Assembly (NCBI GenBank): GCA_030770425.1 | Contig: JASJFT010000211.1 | Span: 1 to 64,000 of the forward strand | Source of the DNA: Darksidea phi | Taxonomy: Eukaryota; Ascomycota; Dothideomycetes; Pleosporales; Lentitheciaceae | Length of the DNA stretch: 64,000 bases | Reading direction: 5' to 3' | Shown: positions 10,131 to 21,812 of the stretch, one piece after another | Layout: every line of letters begins with the position of its first letter | Numbering within the stretch: position 1 is the first letter of the stretch | The notes under the pieces: generated by a model | Seen by the model: the letters and a program-made list of their open reading frames with translations, nothing else | Database searches by the model: none | Told to the model about the DNA's origin: nothing | Translations under genes and position numbers: made by a program

Positions 10131-12911
10131 ATGGCATTCGTTTCCGTGACTCGGATACTGGTTGCGCTACTATCTATCTCCTCTGTTTCAATCGCTCAGA
10201 TTCCTGATGACCTGCCCATCAACGATGCTACGAGGCAGTACCTCGAGTCTCTGCCTCCGGAGAAGCTAGCTGCAATCCTAGAAATATACCAGCAAGCTCT
10301 CGCCGGCCAGGTTCCCGCATCGCCCGAAGTGATTGAAGCCCAGGAGCTCAATTGGAGCTACAATAGGAGTCCTCCTTTTTATCCAACGCGTTAGTAGTCT
10401 TTCTTTCAGGGTTACAAGGGTTCTCCACTAGCCAGCTTGCTAATATGACTTTGTGTGCAGCGCAGGCCACAGGTTTAGACGATTGGGCCGATGCGTATCA
10501 GCAAGCATCGGCAATTGTTGACCAGATGACCATTGCAGAGAAAGTCTCCGTTGTCTCGGGACAGACATCTACCACGAATGGATGCTCGGGCCAAATACCT
10601 GGAGTTCCTCGTCTTGGATTTCCAGGCATCTGTGTCAATGACGGTCCCAACGGACTTCATGACATCGCTGCTGTTAATGGCTATCCATCTGCTATCACCA
10701 TTGGTGCGACATGGAACAAAGAGCTTGCCCTTGAACGTGGCCAGTTTATGGGTCTGGAGTCAAAGGTGAAGGGTGGTGAGTAGATCAATGCTGCAGCTAG
10801 TTTTGCAAGTATGACTGACATAATCACATAGTCAACAATTTGATTGGACCGACAGTAGGCCCCCTTGGCCGCGTAGTCATGGGTGGAAGAAATTGGGTAC
10901 GTAGATTATGTCAAGGACTGTATTCGTTTCTTACAGACTGTCAGGAATCCTTTTCCGTTGATCCTTACCTTTGCGGCGTCATGGGTGCTCAAACCGTTTT
11001 GGGGTTGCAGGAGCATGTTATTGCAACTGCAAAGCATTTCATCCTCAATGAGCAGGAGACCAACCGCAACCCAAGCTATTTTGGGCTCGGAAACGCCTCG
11101 GTATCGGCTACTGTTAACGATAAAACGATGCATGAGCTGTACCTATGGCCATTTCAGGATCTAGTCAAAGCTGGCGTAGGATCTGTCATGTGCTCTTACA
11201 ACCGCATTAACGGCTCTCACGGCTGTCAGAATAGCTATACGCAGAACTATTTGCTGAAGACTGAGCTTGCTTTCCAAGGATACGTTATCAGCGACAATGG
11301 TGCATTGCACACGGGCATTGCCGCTGCCAACGCCGGTATGGATGTCGTGACTCCATTCGAAGAAGCCTGGGGCGGAAACCTCACAATGGCAATCCAAAAC
11401 GGCACATTGGAGGCTAGCAGGCTCGACGACATGGTCAAACGGTACGGCATTGAGTTCAATGTTGGTCCATTGCTAACTCGTACTTCTAGCGTCGTCGCTC
11501 CCTGGGTAAAACTTGCGAAATTCGAGCCGGGTTCTAGGCTTCTAGTAGACGTTTCAAAGAAGCATCAAGTCGGGAGCGCAATAAATCCTTTATCTCGAAG
11601 GAATATCTTCCAAGGTGCTGCCGAAGGCATTGTTCTAGTAAAGAACCACAACCACACCCTACCCTTAAAGAAGCCGAAGCTGCTAACTCTATATGGATAT
11701 GACGCTCACATCTCTTTAAAAATACACCCGAGGGCCCCAACACCAAGTACGGCCTGGGATATCAGAGTGTCAATGTCACCGATGAACAAATGCAAGGCCT
11801 ATTCATTGGTGTCGGACTCCTCCCGGGGGCCGCGCGATCCGGCACGCTTCTCAGCGGGGGCGGCAGTGCCTCTGTCGCGCCCGCTTACATCACTTCACCC
11901 TTCGCTGCTTTCTCGCAACGGGCACGTGAGGATGATACCTTCCTACTATGGGACTTTGAATCTCAGGATCCCGTCTATGCAAACGCTGCCTCTGACGCCT
12001 GCATCGTTTTCATTAATGAATTTGCCGCCGAGGGTCAGGATAGATCCACACTTGCCGATTCCTGGTCGGATGAGTTAGTGATAAATGCTGCGTCCAAATG
12101 CCCCAATGTAAGTTTCGGAGGCCCGCGCCTTTTGTCTCAAGTTGCAACATAACTAAGTGACATCTAGACTATCGTATCCATCCACAATGCGGGCGTTCGC
12201 CTGGTAGACCGATGGATCGAACACCCAAACATCACCGCCGTTCTTTTTGGCCACCTCCCTGGCCAAGATTCCGGCAGCGCCCTCGTCTCAATTATGTACG
12301 GCGACCAGGCTCCCTCCGGCCGCCTCCCTTACACCGTCGCTAAAAACGAATCCGACTACGGCGACCTCCTGTCTCCCGTAAAGCCCAACAACGCCTCGAA
12401 CTATTACACTTCCGCCAATCTGACCGAAGGCGTCTACATCGACTATCGCCACTTCGACATCCGCAACATCACACCCCGTTTTGAATTTGGCTTCGGCCTT
12501 ACATACACCACCTTCGAATACGTCAACCTCGATATCGTTGTCACTGATCGGGGCACAAACGCCTCTGCTCTTCCACCCATTGCGCCTGTGAGACAAGGCG
12601 GTATTGAGTCTCTCTGGGATGTGCTAGTCGCCGTCAAAGCCGAAATCAGCAACACGGGTTCCGTCTCTGCGTCTGAGGTTGCTCAGCTATATCTTGGTAT
12701 TCCAGGCGCGCCGGTGAAGCAGTTACGCGGATTTGAGAAGGTGCCGTTAGAGCCGGGTAAGAGCAAGACCGTCAACTTTGAACTTATAAGAAGAGATTTG
12801 AGTATATGGGATACCGTCCAGCAGAGTTGGGTACTACAGAGGGGAAAATATATGGTTTACGTTGGGGCGAGTAGTCGGGATATAAGACTTTGTGGGAGCT
12901 TGATCTTTTGA
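10131..12911 (+). pseudogene. GH3 beta-glucosidase, secreted, with a one-base frameshift
   Basis: This is a glycoside hydrolase family 3 enzyme, which removes terminal beta-linked glucose from oligosaccharides. Exons are 10131-10389, 10461-10775, 10832-10896, 10945-11441, 11490-12107 and 12168-12911, all with GT...AG introns. A signal peptide (MAFVSVTRILVALLS...) comes first; an ATG at 10086 would add 15 residues. Then come the N-terminal barrel (GPLGR..MGGRNW, KHFILNEQE, VMCSYNRING, nucleophile Asp in VISDNGALHTG), the second domain (DDTFLLWDF, SDACIVFINEFA, HLPGQDSG) and a C-terminal fibronectin III-like domain (QLYLGIPG..KQLRGFEKV). The frame changes at the A run 11718-11722. Exons sum to 2498 bp, one short of 833 codons, and adding one base there keeps the family pattern throughout. 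So it is either a true null allele or a homopolymer sequencing error. The Copia LTR ends 92 bp before the ATG. Confidence 0.88.
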
Positions 12912-13732
12912 GTGTGTTGAAGGAGAACAATTGGTGCATCGATATATTTATTGTGAGATAATCCAATAGGACGCTATTAGAATAGGATTACCCTTGTGAC
13001 AATATTCAATGCAACTTTTGGTGGAGAACATGAGCATGTACGTGTCCTTGTGAAAGAACTCTCTTGCTGCCCTTCTCGTGTCTGGTTTATCACATGCTCT
13101 CTGTGTATGAGGTGAAAGCCCATCCGGAATCTACCCTATATTATCCCAATACCCCGTGCATTACTACCTAACGTATTTCTAGCCTCACCCCGATCGTGCT
13201 CCTAACAATCCCTACAATGAGAAAGCTTTTGTAGCATGAACATCTATGAAGCTCATACACCTCCGTCAGGTATCACTTCTCATAGGAGCTCTTCCAATAT
13301 ACCTAAATCTTTATACGATGAAGTAGATGATTGCGTGTATTCGAAACTCCGTTAAGTACCAAGTAAGATGGAGCTAGCTATTTTGTAGATGGCCCAGTAG
13401 TTTGAAAGGAAAGGAGAAGGTCCTAACTATCGAGTAATGCGAATGTAATAGTTTTAGTAGAAGATTAGTTTATCTAAAAGTTTTTATTGTTAGTGCTTGT
13501 CTTAATCCCCGCACACGAGCAGCGGCGAGAAGGAGTTAAAGAGTTTTCACGAGGGTGATATCACAAGTAGTAAGTATTAAATATAGTAACAGGTCGAAGT
13601 ACTAAATCCTGGATGCAACACAAACAGTAGATTAAAAGACAGGTTGAATACTTAGCAATCAATGCAACACTGACCGCGGTACAATTGCTATTTCTATTCT
13701 CTATTCTCTATAGCTTCTATTTCGCCTTCATG
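12912..13732. other. intergenic region, no gene seen
   Basis: This is the gap between the convergent GH3 and RTA1-like genes, 821 bp. No open frame or repeat is evident. It probably holds the two 3' untranslated regions. Confidence 0.5.
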
Positions 13733-14619
13733 TCAGGCGCTCCTTACATACAAGTCAATGCAACTTTCGTTGTCCGCCAATTTCTCTACCATGCCTAGGC
13801 CGAAAACATCAGCAGCATGCACAAGATGAAACATAACCTGCACTGCAAACATTGGCGCTGTGTCGAACAAATACATGTACACCTCATGACTAGCAAGGTA
13901 GCCATCATGCCCTTGACCGAATTCCACAACCCGGAATATGCAGCGTAAAATAATGATCACTGCGGCACACAGTAGCAGCCTAAGTAACGCCAACCAGGAA
14001 TGTTTACCGTACTGTGGAACGCTACGGATTTTGGGGGAGCTGCGCATGCGCTTCCAGAACACAAGCGAGATGACAAGAAAGAAACCGAAGAAAAGGAGTT
14101 GAATAAAGAGGCCGATGAGCATAATGGTTTGGCCTGTCTTAGCCATGCCTTCTTGTGCCATCATACCACCGCCGCCAGCTTGCAGAAAAAAGGCGAGCAC
14201 GTCGCCACAGACAAATATCTTTGTCACGCTTGTAGGGATGATAATTGAGGCTTCCGGAGCGTTGACGAAGAGGACAAGACGGCCATAGATCATATAGATT
14301 GTCGCTGCGTAGAGGGAAGGAGGAAGGATAATGAAGAGCGATTGAGCGATGTAAGGGCCTAGGTCTGATGGCGACTTTGCGGAGAGGTATCGGAAGACGT
14401 AGCCAGCCGTCATCACTGAGGTTTGTCAACCGATAGTAGAGACCAAGAAACCTTTGAACCCTTACTGAAGGAGCCCACTGTAAGGGAGCTATAAAACCAT
14501 GCCTTCTTTCGGATCATTTGTACGAGATGGTAGACAGCGCTGATGCCGAATGCGCCTGCAGCAATGATCGCGCCCGCCAGGCTGGGCTCATAAAGATATA
14601 TCCCATTTTGTCCCGCCAT
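13733..14619 (-). CDS. RTA1-like seven-transmembrane protein
   Basis: Two exons, 14619-14466 and 14415-13733 (50-bp intron), give 278 residues. The start at 14619 (MAGQNGIYLYEPS) is preferred because the family begins shortly before a YxPS-type motif; an in-frame ATG at 14670 would add 17 residues. The protein is almost entirely hydrophobic helices, with the RTA1 family block SPSDLGPYIAQSLFIILPP and the following AATIYMIYGRLV. RTA1/Rsb1 family proteins sit in plasma or internal membranes and are linked to lipid translocation and resistance to 7-aminocholesterol or sphingoid bases, or to transport near metabolite clusters. It is convergent with the GH3 gene. The substrate cannot be read from sequence. 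A lipid or sterol role would fit the sterol-type glucosyltransferase nearby, but that is inference. Confidence 0.88.
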
Positions 14620-16347
14620 GTTCGCCGTTTGGAAAAGCTTCGTTATTCTGCACGGAGAAGAAACGGACAAAGTCGAGCGCGTTTAGCTGGATGAGAGACG
14701 GTAAGAATGATGGATTACAAATTGACGAAGTGTAGAGCCTTGGGAGGAATGTAAGCAGTGTGTTGATCTAACTAGTGTGCCATCCTAGCATATATACTGC
14801 GGTCATGATCCAGCCTTGCTTGGACTTAGCAAGGAGTTCGCCTCGAAAGCCTGCCTAAAGGTATACGCTATACGAGAAACGGCTCGTTTTAGGGTTTCGA
14901 GCATTGCCTTGGATGCATACCTGGTCCGGGCGCTATCCAATTTCACCCCGCTAGCCGAGCAATTACGGCGTATTCGGGCACTGATCGTAATAGCAGCCAA
15001 TCAGGCCCGCCACAAGAGCGTATTGCGTATATTGTATTCCAAACGCCAGCGGAAGGCTTGCCGGAAGTACTTAGGGCACTGCGCCCTCTGCACCATATGC
15101 AGGTACAAGGGGGCCGAATGTGGAACCGCCTTTGTGGGCCAGATGCTATTGTATGGCCATCGAGGCGCCAAAAAGCCAATCAGAGCGTGCGAAAGCTGGA
15201 GCCGGCCAATCAAGATATTTTTGATGTGCTTCTATGGCCATTGCCACAACGCAGTTCCACATTCACGCCCCAGACACGTGGGTATGATAAGCCACCTCCT
15301 GGGCCCGCCTTCTAACTGCCACAACCTTATTACTCGTTTCGCGTCTTCACGAGGAAGTCAGGATCCTTCATACCCTTAATCGTTGGCGGTCTACGAATGT
15401 GCCTTCCAGTATGCCGATGGCCTTTCTGGGTGGAGTGAGCGTTGACCCGTGTTACTGAACAGTCGAAGCAGTCGGATTCGGTGGGCGCATCCTAAGTATC
15501 CACAGAAGATCTTCAGGCTTTGGGCTAGTACATCATGCAATAATTATTTCAGCTCATTGCGCCCCCCCTCCCCCCTTCCCCACTTCCCATGCTACATAAA
15601 CCGGGAAGCCCCTTACAAGCTCCGACGGGTTTTATGCGTTTCTATGGGTTTCGCATGAATTTCGGTACCTCTATTTACAGCTACGTTTCTAGTCTTTCTG
15701 TCGCCGAAATGAGCTCTATGATGCCCTGCTTTTGTTTTAACGATTCTGCTAACAAGGGCCGCTGCATGCCGCATAACTGTCGGAGCTGGTAAGAGGCTGT
15801 ACACCATCCTCGGCTACAGTATACGAACAACACTCCCTTATCCGCGAACGATGGCTTACCAAAGCTTTTGTAAACAGCGACTCATAAGCTTCTTTGCACA
15901 TGGAGGAGATGACATCCAAGTAGCTCAAATCCCAACAAACACACAGTGTGGTGCGACACTACCTCGTCCGGACCTTCGAGTTCGCATTACTGTGTGAAAT
16001 TAAATATCTTGCAAGTCAGCGCCTATTTTCCTATCGGCATGTTCCACTCTCGTAGTACAAAGCGCAGTCCAGAACCGAAACTTGTCTAGCTTAACTCTGC
16101 ACAGCTGTTGTGGCGCGACACCAAGGGTCCGGACAAAGCAGTGTCTTGGCACGTAGTGAGTGATGTTATTCGAGGAGACATGATTGAGGGGTTGTACAGA
16201 ATTCTGATTCTGAATCGGAGTTCCACCATCGGCAGCGATCGTTAGTGATAGCCATAGAAATTGGCTTCCGTATGAGGCAGACTTCAAATCTTAACCATCT
16301 ATTGCATATTCAGATGGCTTTAAACCCACTGGTTTCCTTTTTCTTGT
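14620..16347. other. intergenic region with one unassigned open frame
   Basis: The 1.7-kb gap contains an open frame at 14816-15379 (+, 187 codons) rich in Arg, Cys and Ala that resembles no family I know and has a long overlapping opposite-strand frame. A C-rich tract lies near 15565-15590. I find no supported gene. Confidence 0.4.
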
Positions 16348-19340
16348 TTACTTCAACTCGTTGAATTTTCTCAAAACCTCTACCTCCTCCTCCGCACTTG
16401 GCTGGTGCACATCGTTAAAGAAGTCGTCGTGTGCTACTCTTGCTTGCGAGATAGCCGCCTGTGCTACTGAAGTTGATGCGCCGACAATAGATTGATACAT
16501 GCCGAGGGCAGGGTAGGCGAACAGAGCGAACATAGCTAGAAGCCTCGAGCGTTAGCAACATAGGGAAAGAAGGGAGATACCTCTCAGTAGGTGGAATGTC
16601 GACGCAGAGGAGAAAGGTTGCTTACCGCTTCCCGGCTTCACTACCAACCCCATCCCAGCTTTTCCCAATCCGGTCACCAGCCCCAACCCACCATGTTTCG
16701 TTAACCCCACGGCCGGCTGCTTGAACAAACACCATATTGGATCCGTAAACCCATTCACGAAATTCTTGCCTGCTTCTTTGCTGCCGCTCTTCCAGTCTGT
16801 AATCGGTTTCCGTTTGCGGACTTTCTCGCCGTAGAGCAAGGGCACATTATTCAACCCCTCGGTTAGTGCGACCGGAAAGTCGACTAGTGAGCCTTTGACT
16901 ACACTGGTCATCATTTTGTTGACGCCAGCCCTAGAAGCGGCGCCGGCGCCGGAACTAGCGGTGATGGTTTTGGCTGTGGAGGGCATGTCGGGGGAAGAAG
17001 AGGTCTTGGTAGGGTGGTAGTGTTTGTACGCTTCGACAGGAGCCGATACGAGGGTGCCGAAGCCACGGCTGAAGTCGACGACGCTAGCGAGGACGGAGGA
17101 TGAGGTTGCGGTTAGGGGGTCCCAACGTTCCGTTCCAAGGTATAAGGGTTTGGAATGGTGGCTGGGGCATTGTTAAGACCGATTTGCTAGGAGAGAGAGT
17201 ATTACGATGGAATAGTACATTCTGAAGAAATTGGAGGCCGGGGAGGTGTCTTACATTTTCAGTTTGGTCAAGTCCAGCATTTTGTGCTTGCTCAAGACCG
17301 CGACTGCTTTGGGAGATAACCTTAGGCCCCCGGTGACCCTCTTCTTCCCTTGTTTCTTAAGCGCTTTCGCATCGTACATCCACACCCCGCTTTCGGTCGG
17401 CAATAGGCTGCATGTGAGATTTGCTTGGGGTAGGTTGCCGTGGAACGATTCCACGGCACGCCTAACACCCCGCTCACGTCGCATTTTCACTGCGATGGCC
17501 TCAGCTGCACGCTTTGTGCTTGGGTTGAGCAGAGTTTCGATGATGGCTGCAAAGTTCTCCTTGGTGAGAGATGTGTGATGGACTGGGCGAGGCCCGGCGC
17601 CTGCAGCGGCAACCATGTCGCCCCAAAATGGCTGGCTGGAAACGAATGTCAACGGAAGCTAGCTGCAGTTTCGATGAGATTTACCCACTCTCCAAAAAAT
17701 GGGAAGATGGCGGTTGGACACGCGTTCAGAAGTCCACAGGCCGTGGTTCCTGCACCGCCGTGATGTACAACTCCGGAGACGCGCTTGAACAACCATTCTG
17801 GACATGCTGTTAGTTTAGATGGAGGTTGGGTTTAATTCTGGCATTACCATGAGGACAGTCCCCAATGAACAGCGCATTCTCGTCCTCTCTCCCTTCACCG
17901 AGGTTGCTCCATCCCCGTGAAATGATAGCCCTCACACCACACTTCCGCAGCGTAGACAAGATGATATCCGTGATGGAAGCCGGGTTTTCCATCACGATAC
18001 TACCGAAACCAATGTACAGAGGTGGAGGACCAGCTCGAAGGAATTCGTCTATATCCTGTGGGGGCGAATACTGGGGCTCTTCCCGAAAAAAGAATCCGCA
18101 AACATCTGCCACTTTAGCATCCATATCGATAGAAAGGGCATAACATTATCAAAGCTTACCAATGTGCGACGGCCAGTCGTTCGGTTTGGGTACGAGACTT
18201 GGCGACCAGCAATATGTGAAGGGCACTTTGAGTGATTCCATAACGCCCGCCGCATCAATAGCGCCGACTTCTTCCAGTGAGAGTATATTCTTTCGCCAGT
18301 CGTTGATGATGTCTCCCAGTCTGTACGATGATATGCTGAGTCAGCCAAGACTCTCACAAAGAAGCTGTGAGATCTAATTTACCCTTGCCAAGTTATCACC
18401 TCTATCATTCCATATGTCAGATAGTTGGCCGTATTCGGATCAAGATTCGACCGCTTGATATTCGCCAGGGGATGGGGGAAGGCCTTCGTCGGGCTCCAGG
18501 GCATCGTAAACATCATATGCAATGGGACTCCGAGTGCCTCCGCGCAATGTATATGTGCAAAGCTTGGTGGGTTTGCGATAATCGCTTCTGCAATGAACGG
18601 CACCCCGGTACCTGGATCAGGTTCGAGGCATGATTTCCAACAGCCCTCCAATATCTCGGCAATCATGGCGCGTTTCTTGCCAATGTCTCCGGCCCTGATT
18701 GTTGAAAACTTGGGGATAATACCAGGGTTCTTTACCATGTACTGCTTTTTGTGAGCATGGGATATGAGTCCTATTTACGATAAACTTACTGCCATCAGGT
18801 CTGAGGGATCGGCACCAATAGGAAAGAATTCGAGATTTGACTCGTGCACAAAGTCCTTGAACACATCATGGGTCGCAATGCGTACCCTATGACCGTAAAA
18901 CTTGAGCTCGGTACCTAAGGCTATGAAGGGCTGGATATCTCCTGTACAGATTGATAAGCTTTTGGATATAACGAGGGGAACTCAGGGCACAACAAATGTA
19001 CCTCGACTTCCAACAATCTGTATTACAATATTTAGTGGAGGAACTGAGGTGCTCTTGTGAGCACCAGGGGGGTATTCGGCATTGGTATCGTGCGATGGTG
19101 CTGGCGATGGACTGCTCTTTTGCGTTCTTGCATACAGAAACCTGTCCAATGTTCTAGCGTTTTCCGCCTCGAAAGTGAGGTCAACACGATCATCGTCTGC
19201 AATAAAGTAAGATTCGGACACGCGCAGAAATAGTGCAGGCCAAAAGTACCCTTCGCAATGGCAGACGTGCGAAGTTTCGCGCCTACCAGTCCGAGGTCGG
19301 CTTCCTGGTCATCTTTGGATGTTGGGGCGAGATCATGCAT
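16348..19340 (-). CDS. sterol 3-beta-glucosyltransferase-like GT1 enzyme
   Basis: Ten exons: 19340-19250, 19196-19002, 18941-18790, 18741-18383, 18320-18160, 18111-17848, 17797-17689, 17635-17255, 17161-16626 and 16535-16348. They total 2436 bp, 811 residues, all in phase. The N-terminal GT-B half has [19 protein letters not shown] then [18 protein letters not shown]. The C-terminal nucleotide-sugar half has [18 protein letters not shown], the signature [12 protein letters not shown] and PFFGDQPFWG. This set is typical of UDP-glucose:sterol glucosyltransferases and related family 1 enzymes. There is no PH/GRAM region, so it is not the long Atg26 form. The last 250 residues form a helical extension seen in many fungal members. 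It would glucosylate a sterol or another lipophilic alcohol at a membrane face. Its start lies 336 bp from the stop of the Zn2Cys6 gene, with a minisatellite between. Confidence 0.9.
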
Positions 19341-19525
19341 AATGATATTCTGGGATAGAGAGGTGGAAGCTTACGCTTGCGCTAATAGTTTCCGCTGGTG
19401 AAGTGATTCTCAAAGTCGTTCATCTCTCTTGTCTTCAACGACTCAACCTGACCAAAAATTTGCGCATAGGCCGGTGGAAGACCACTGTTTCGTGCCCAAT
19501 CAAAGTCGCGAGTAACCGACTGCGG

Positions 19526-19635
19526 GATACGCTGAATACGCACCCTAGATACGTTGAATACGCACCCTAGATACGCTGAATACGCACCCTAGATACGCTG
19601 AATACGCACCCTGGATACGCTGAATACGCACCCTG
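19526..19635. repeat. 22-bp minisatellite, five copies
   Basis: Five head-to-tail copies of a 22-bp unit containing GAATACGCACCCT start at 19526, 19548, 19570, 19592 and 19614; a partial sixth (GATACGCACC) follows. Copies differ by single C/T or A/G changes. It lies between the start of the glucosyltransferase gene and the stop of the Zn2Cys6 gene. It has no unique spacers, so it is not a CRISPR array. Confidence 0.92.
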
Positions 19636-19676
19636 GATACGCACCTCGTATTCTGTGACGAGCGGAGGCCCCTAGT

Positions 19677-21083
19677 CTATTTTCCAATTGGCGGCTCCTT
19701 GTCGGGCCCTCGGCTAGCGAGACTCCCAGGTTTTTCATCCCATGCTCCCGTCACAAGTCTCTGTGGCAGCTCCATCCAGGCGTTCCAGTAGCTCCCCAAG
19801 GTGTCCGTCACTGCTACCACGATGTTTTGGCCCCAGCCCTCCATCCACCAATACCTTCCGAGCCTCGCGAACAGCCCGCCAAAATAAGCAAACAAAATCA
19901 GCGCCTCAGGTTGACGCTGCTGCAGCCGCAAGAAATAGGCATCTGGCGCGAGACTCAACCATATGAATGGGCCACTCCAGCTACGATTGTAACCCCAATC
20001 AGGATCTGAAGCAAGGTGTGGCGGGAGATGCTCGGGAAAATTCTGAAACTGAGTGGTCCAAGCCCAGCACTTGCGCAGCAAGTACAACGACTCGTTATAC
20101 ACGGGCGCGTCAGGGCTGTCCGCCCATATTGACTTCAGAGATTGCATTTCCGCGTCGTGGGGTACGGTGGTGGTGTCTGGTTCAAGTTCCTCCCAGTTCC
20201 CGAGATTTAGTAACGAGCTCAGCGGACCGACGCTGACGCGTTTGCGGATCTGCTGTAGCAGCTGGCTTACGCCTCGTATCAACGGGATCCAATCCTCACC
20301 CAGGATACGCGAGTGGTGAATGGCTGAGGACTTGTCTGCGTGGCCATGGTTTAGGTTTCCGAAGGTGGCGAATGCGTAGAAAATATTAATGGAAGCGCTC
20401 GCGAAGAGAGCATTGCTGTCGTGATCGTTGACGTTGTAGATTTTAGCTTGGAAGTCGCGAAGGGCCCTGTTGTGGTGTTGTGCAGCTGTTGCGATCAGAG
20501 TGTGTTTATTTGGCGGGTCGAGGTAGGCGAGATGTAGCGCTGTGAGGCTGAATATGCTATGCATAACGTATGGATTTTGGCTTGCAACCTGTACAATGAC
20601 GGTTTGCCAGATGTGATCAACGCCTGGGGTATGGACCATGGTGAGGCTGGTGACGACAGACCAATGATGCAGTAGAATGAGGTCGTTCATGGTGAAAGAA
20701 TCTAGCTGTGCATCATCGTTGAAGCTTTGAGGCGATAGCTTGGGCCATGTCCGTAAAGTGTTGTAATTCGAAGGGCCAGGTGAACCCACACCGGAACTCG
20801 ACGCAGGAGGCGTAAAGTGTTGGGATTCCGACGACACTGAGAGGGTTGGAGTAGTACGCGCAGATACTTCCGAGGAATGTGGATACACGCAAAGCGCACC
20901 TCTCCGCACACAGTAACTACAGCCGCTCTTCTCTTCATTGCACTGCGCGATGCATCAGCCGATGTTTTTTAAGTCTTAATTTCCTGTAAAACGCACCTTG
21001 ATCCTTCTGCGTTTACATTCCAGACATCCGTTGCGCGATTTTCTATGTTGCCGTCGTCTTCCGGTTCGTGTTGGTTCTAGCAT
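19677..21083 (-). CDS. Zn2Cys6 transcription factor, UPC2-like
   Basis: Two exons, 21083-20997 and 20942-19677 (54-bp intron inside the zinc cluster), give 450 residues. The ATG at 21083 (MLEPTRTGRRRQHRKSRNG) places the DNA-binding domain at the very N-terminus, as usual. The binuclear zinc cluster is complete across the splice: C-LE-C-KRRRIK-C-NEEKSG-C-SY-C-VRRGAL-C. After a Ser/Thr/Pro linker comes NDLILLHHWSVVTSLTM and a long helical region, the layout of sterol-uptake-control (UPC2-like) regulators in filamentous fungi. Such proteins bind CGG-containing sites in the nucleus. Its neighbours are a sterol-type glucosyltransferase and a P450, so it is a candidate local regulator; that role is inference. 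Confidence 0.9.
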
Positions 21084-21812
21084 ATTGATGCGAAGAGGCC
21101 GGGCGGTGACGCGAAGCTGGTAATACGGCTTTGTCGCACGGGAAGGCTTTTGGCACACTGCAGAATCAATGCTCGCGGCAACGCGATACGTGAGTGAGCT
21201 ATACGAGACGTACGAAACGAGATATTTTAGTGCGACTGGCACACGAACACGTTAGAACGGAACGGTGGTCTTCCGTGCATCGGTTGCTGTGGCGGTACTG
21301 CGTCACATGGTTCGCATATACTTCGGCTCAGCCATTGTAGGTGCTTGTATGTAGTTTATGACAAGGGTTGGTTTTGCGCTGGGCGGAAGTGCTGCGTGAT
21401 TCTGGAGAGCCCGGAAATGGGGGTTTGGGAGAGTTTATTGGATTTTCGGGTGCGGGGTAACTATTGAACCATGTGTTTGCTCATCTAGTTAACAATATCT
21501 ATCGAAAAGGTGCACTAGCGGAACCGTGTTTGCAAGCAGAAACGCTCCACGACTTCATCGCTGTGTGATGTCCGGAGATGCGAAGCAGATTCAAGGGTCA
21601 TGAAGCAAGATTTTTGCATTAGTTCACTAGATGCAAGTGTTCATGAAAACACATTGCCGGTCACATAAACCTTGGCACACACATGATAACTCCTCAGGAT
21701 TATCGACGATGGCGGCCCCGGGACGAGGCTGACTACCATATACCTTACTTCGATTTTATGAAAGATAGTCCTCTACTAGTATACTTGAGCTTTATAAGTT
21801 ATGGAATTGGTA
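21084..21812. other. intergenic region
   Basis: The 729-bp gap between the start of the Zn2Cys6 gene and the stop of the P450 gene has no supported gene or repeat. It should hold the promoter of the Zn2Cys6 gene. Confidence 0.5.

Noticed and set aside
14816..15379. 187-codon plus-strand frame
   Set aside because: No recognised motif, no intron or neighbour support, and a long frame on the opposite strand as well; kept only as a note.
19526..19635. CRISPR-like regular repeats
   Set aside because: Units abut without unique spacers and the organism is a fungus; it is a minisatellite.
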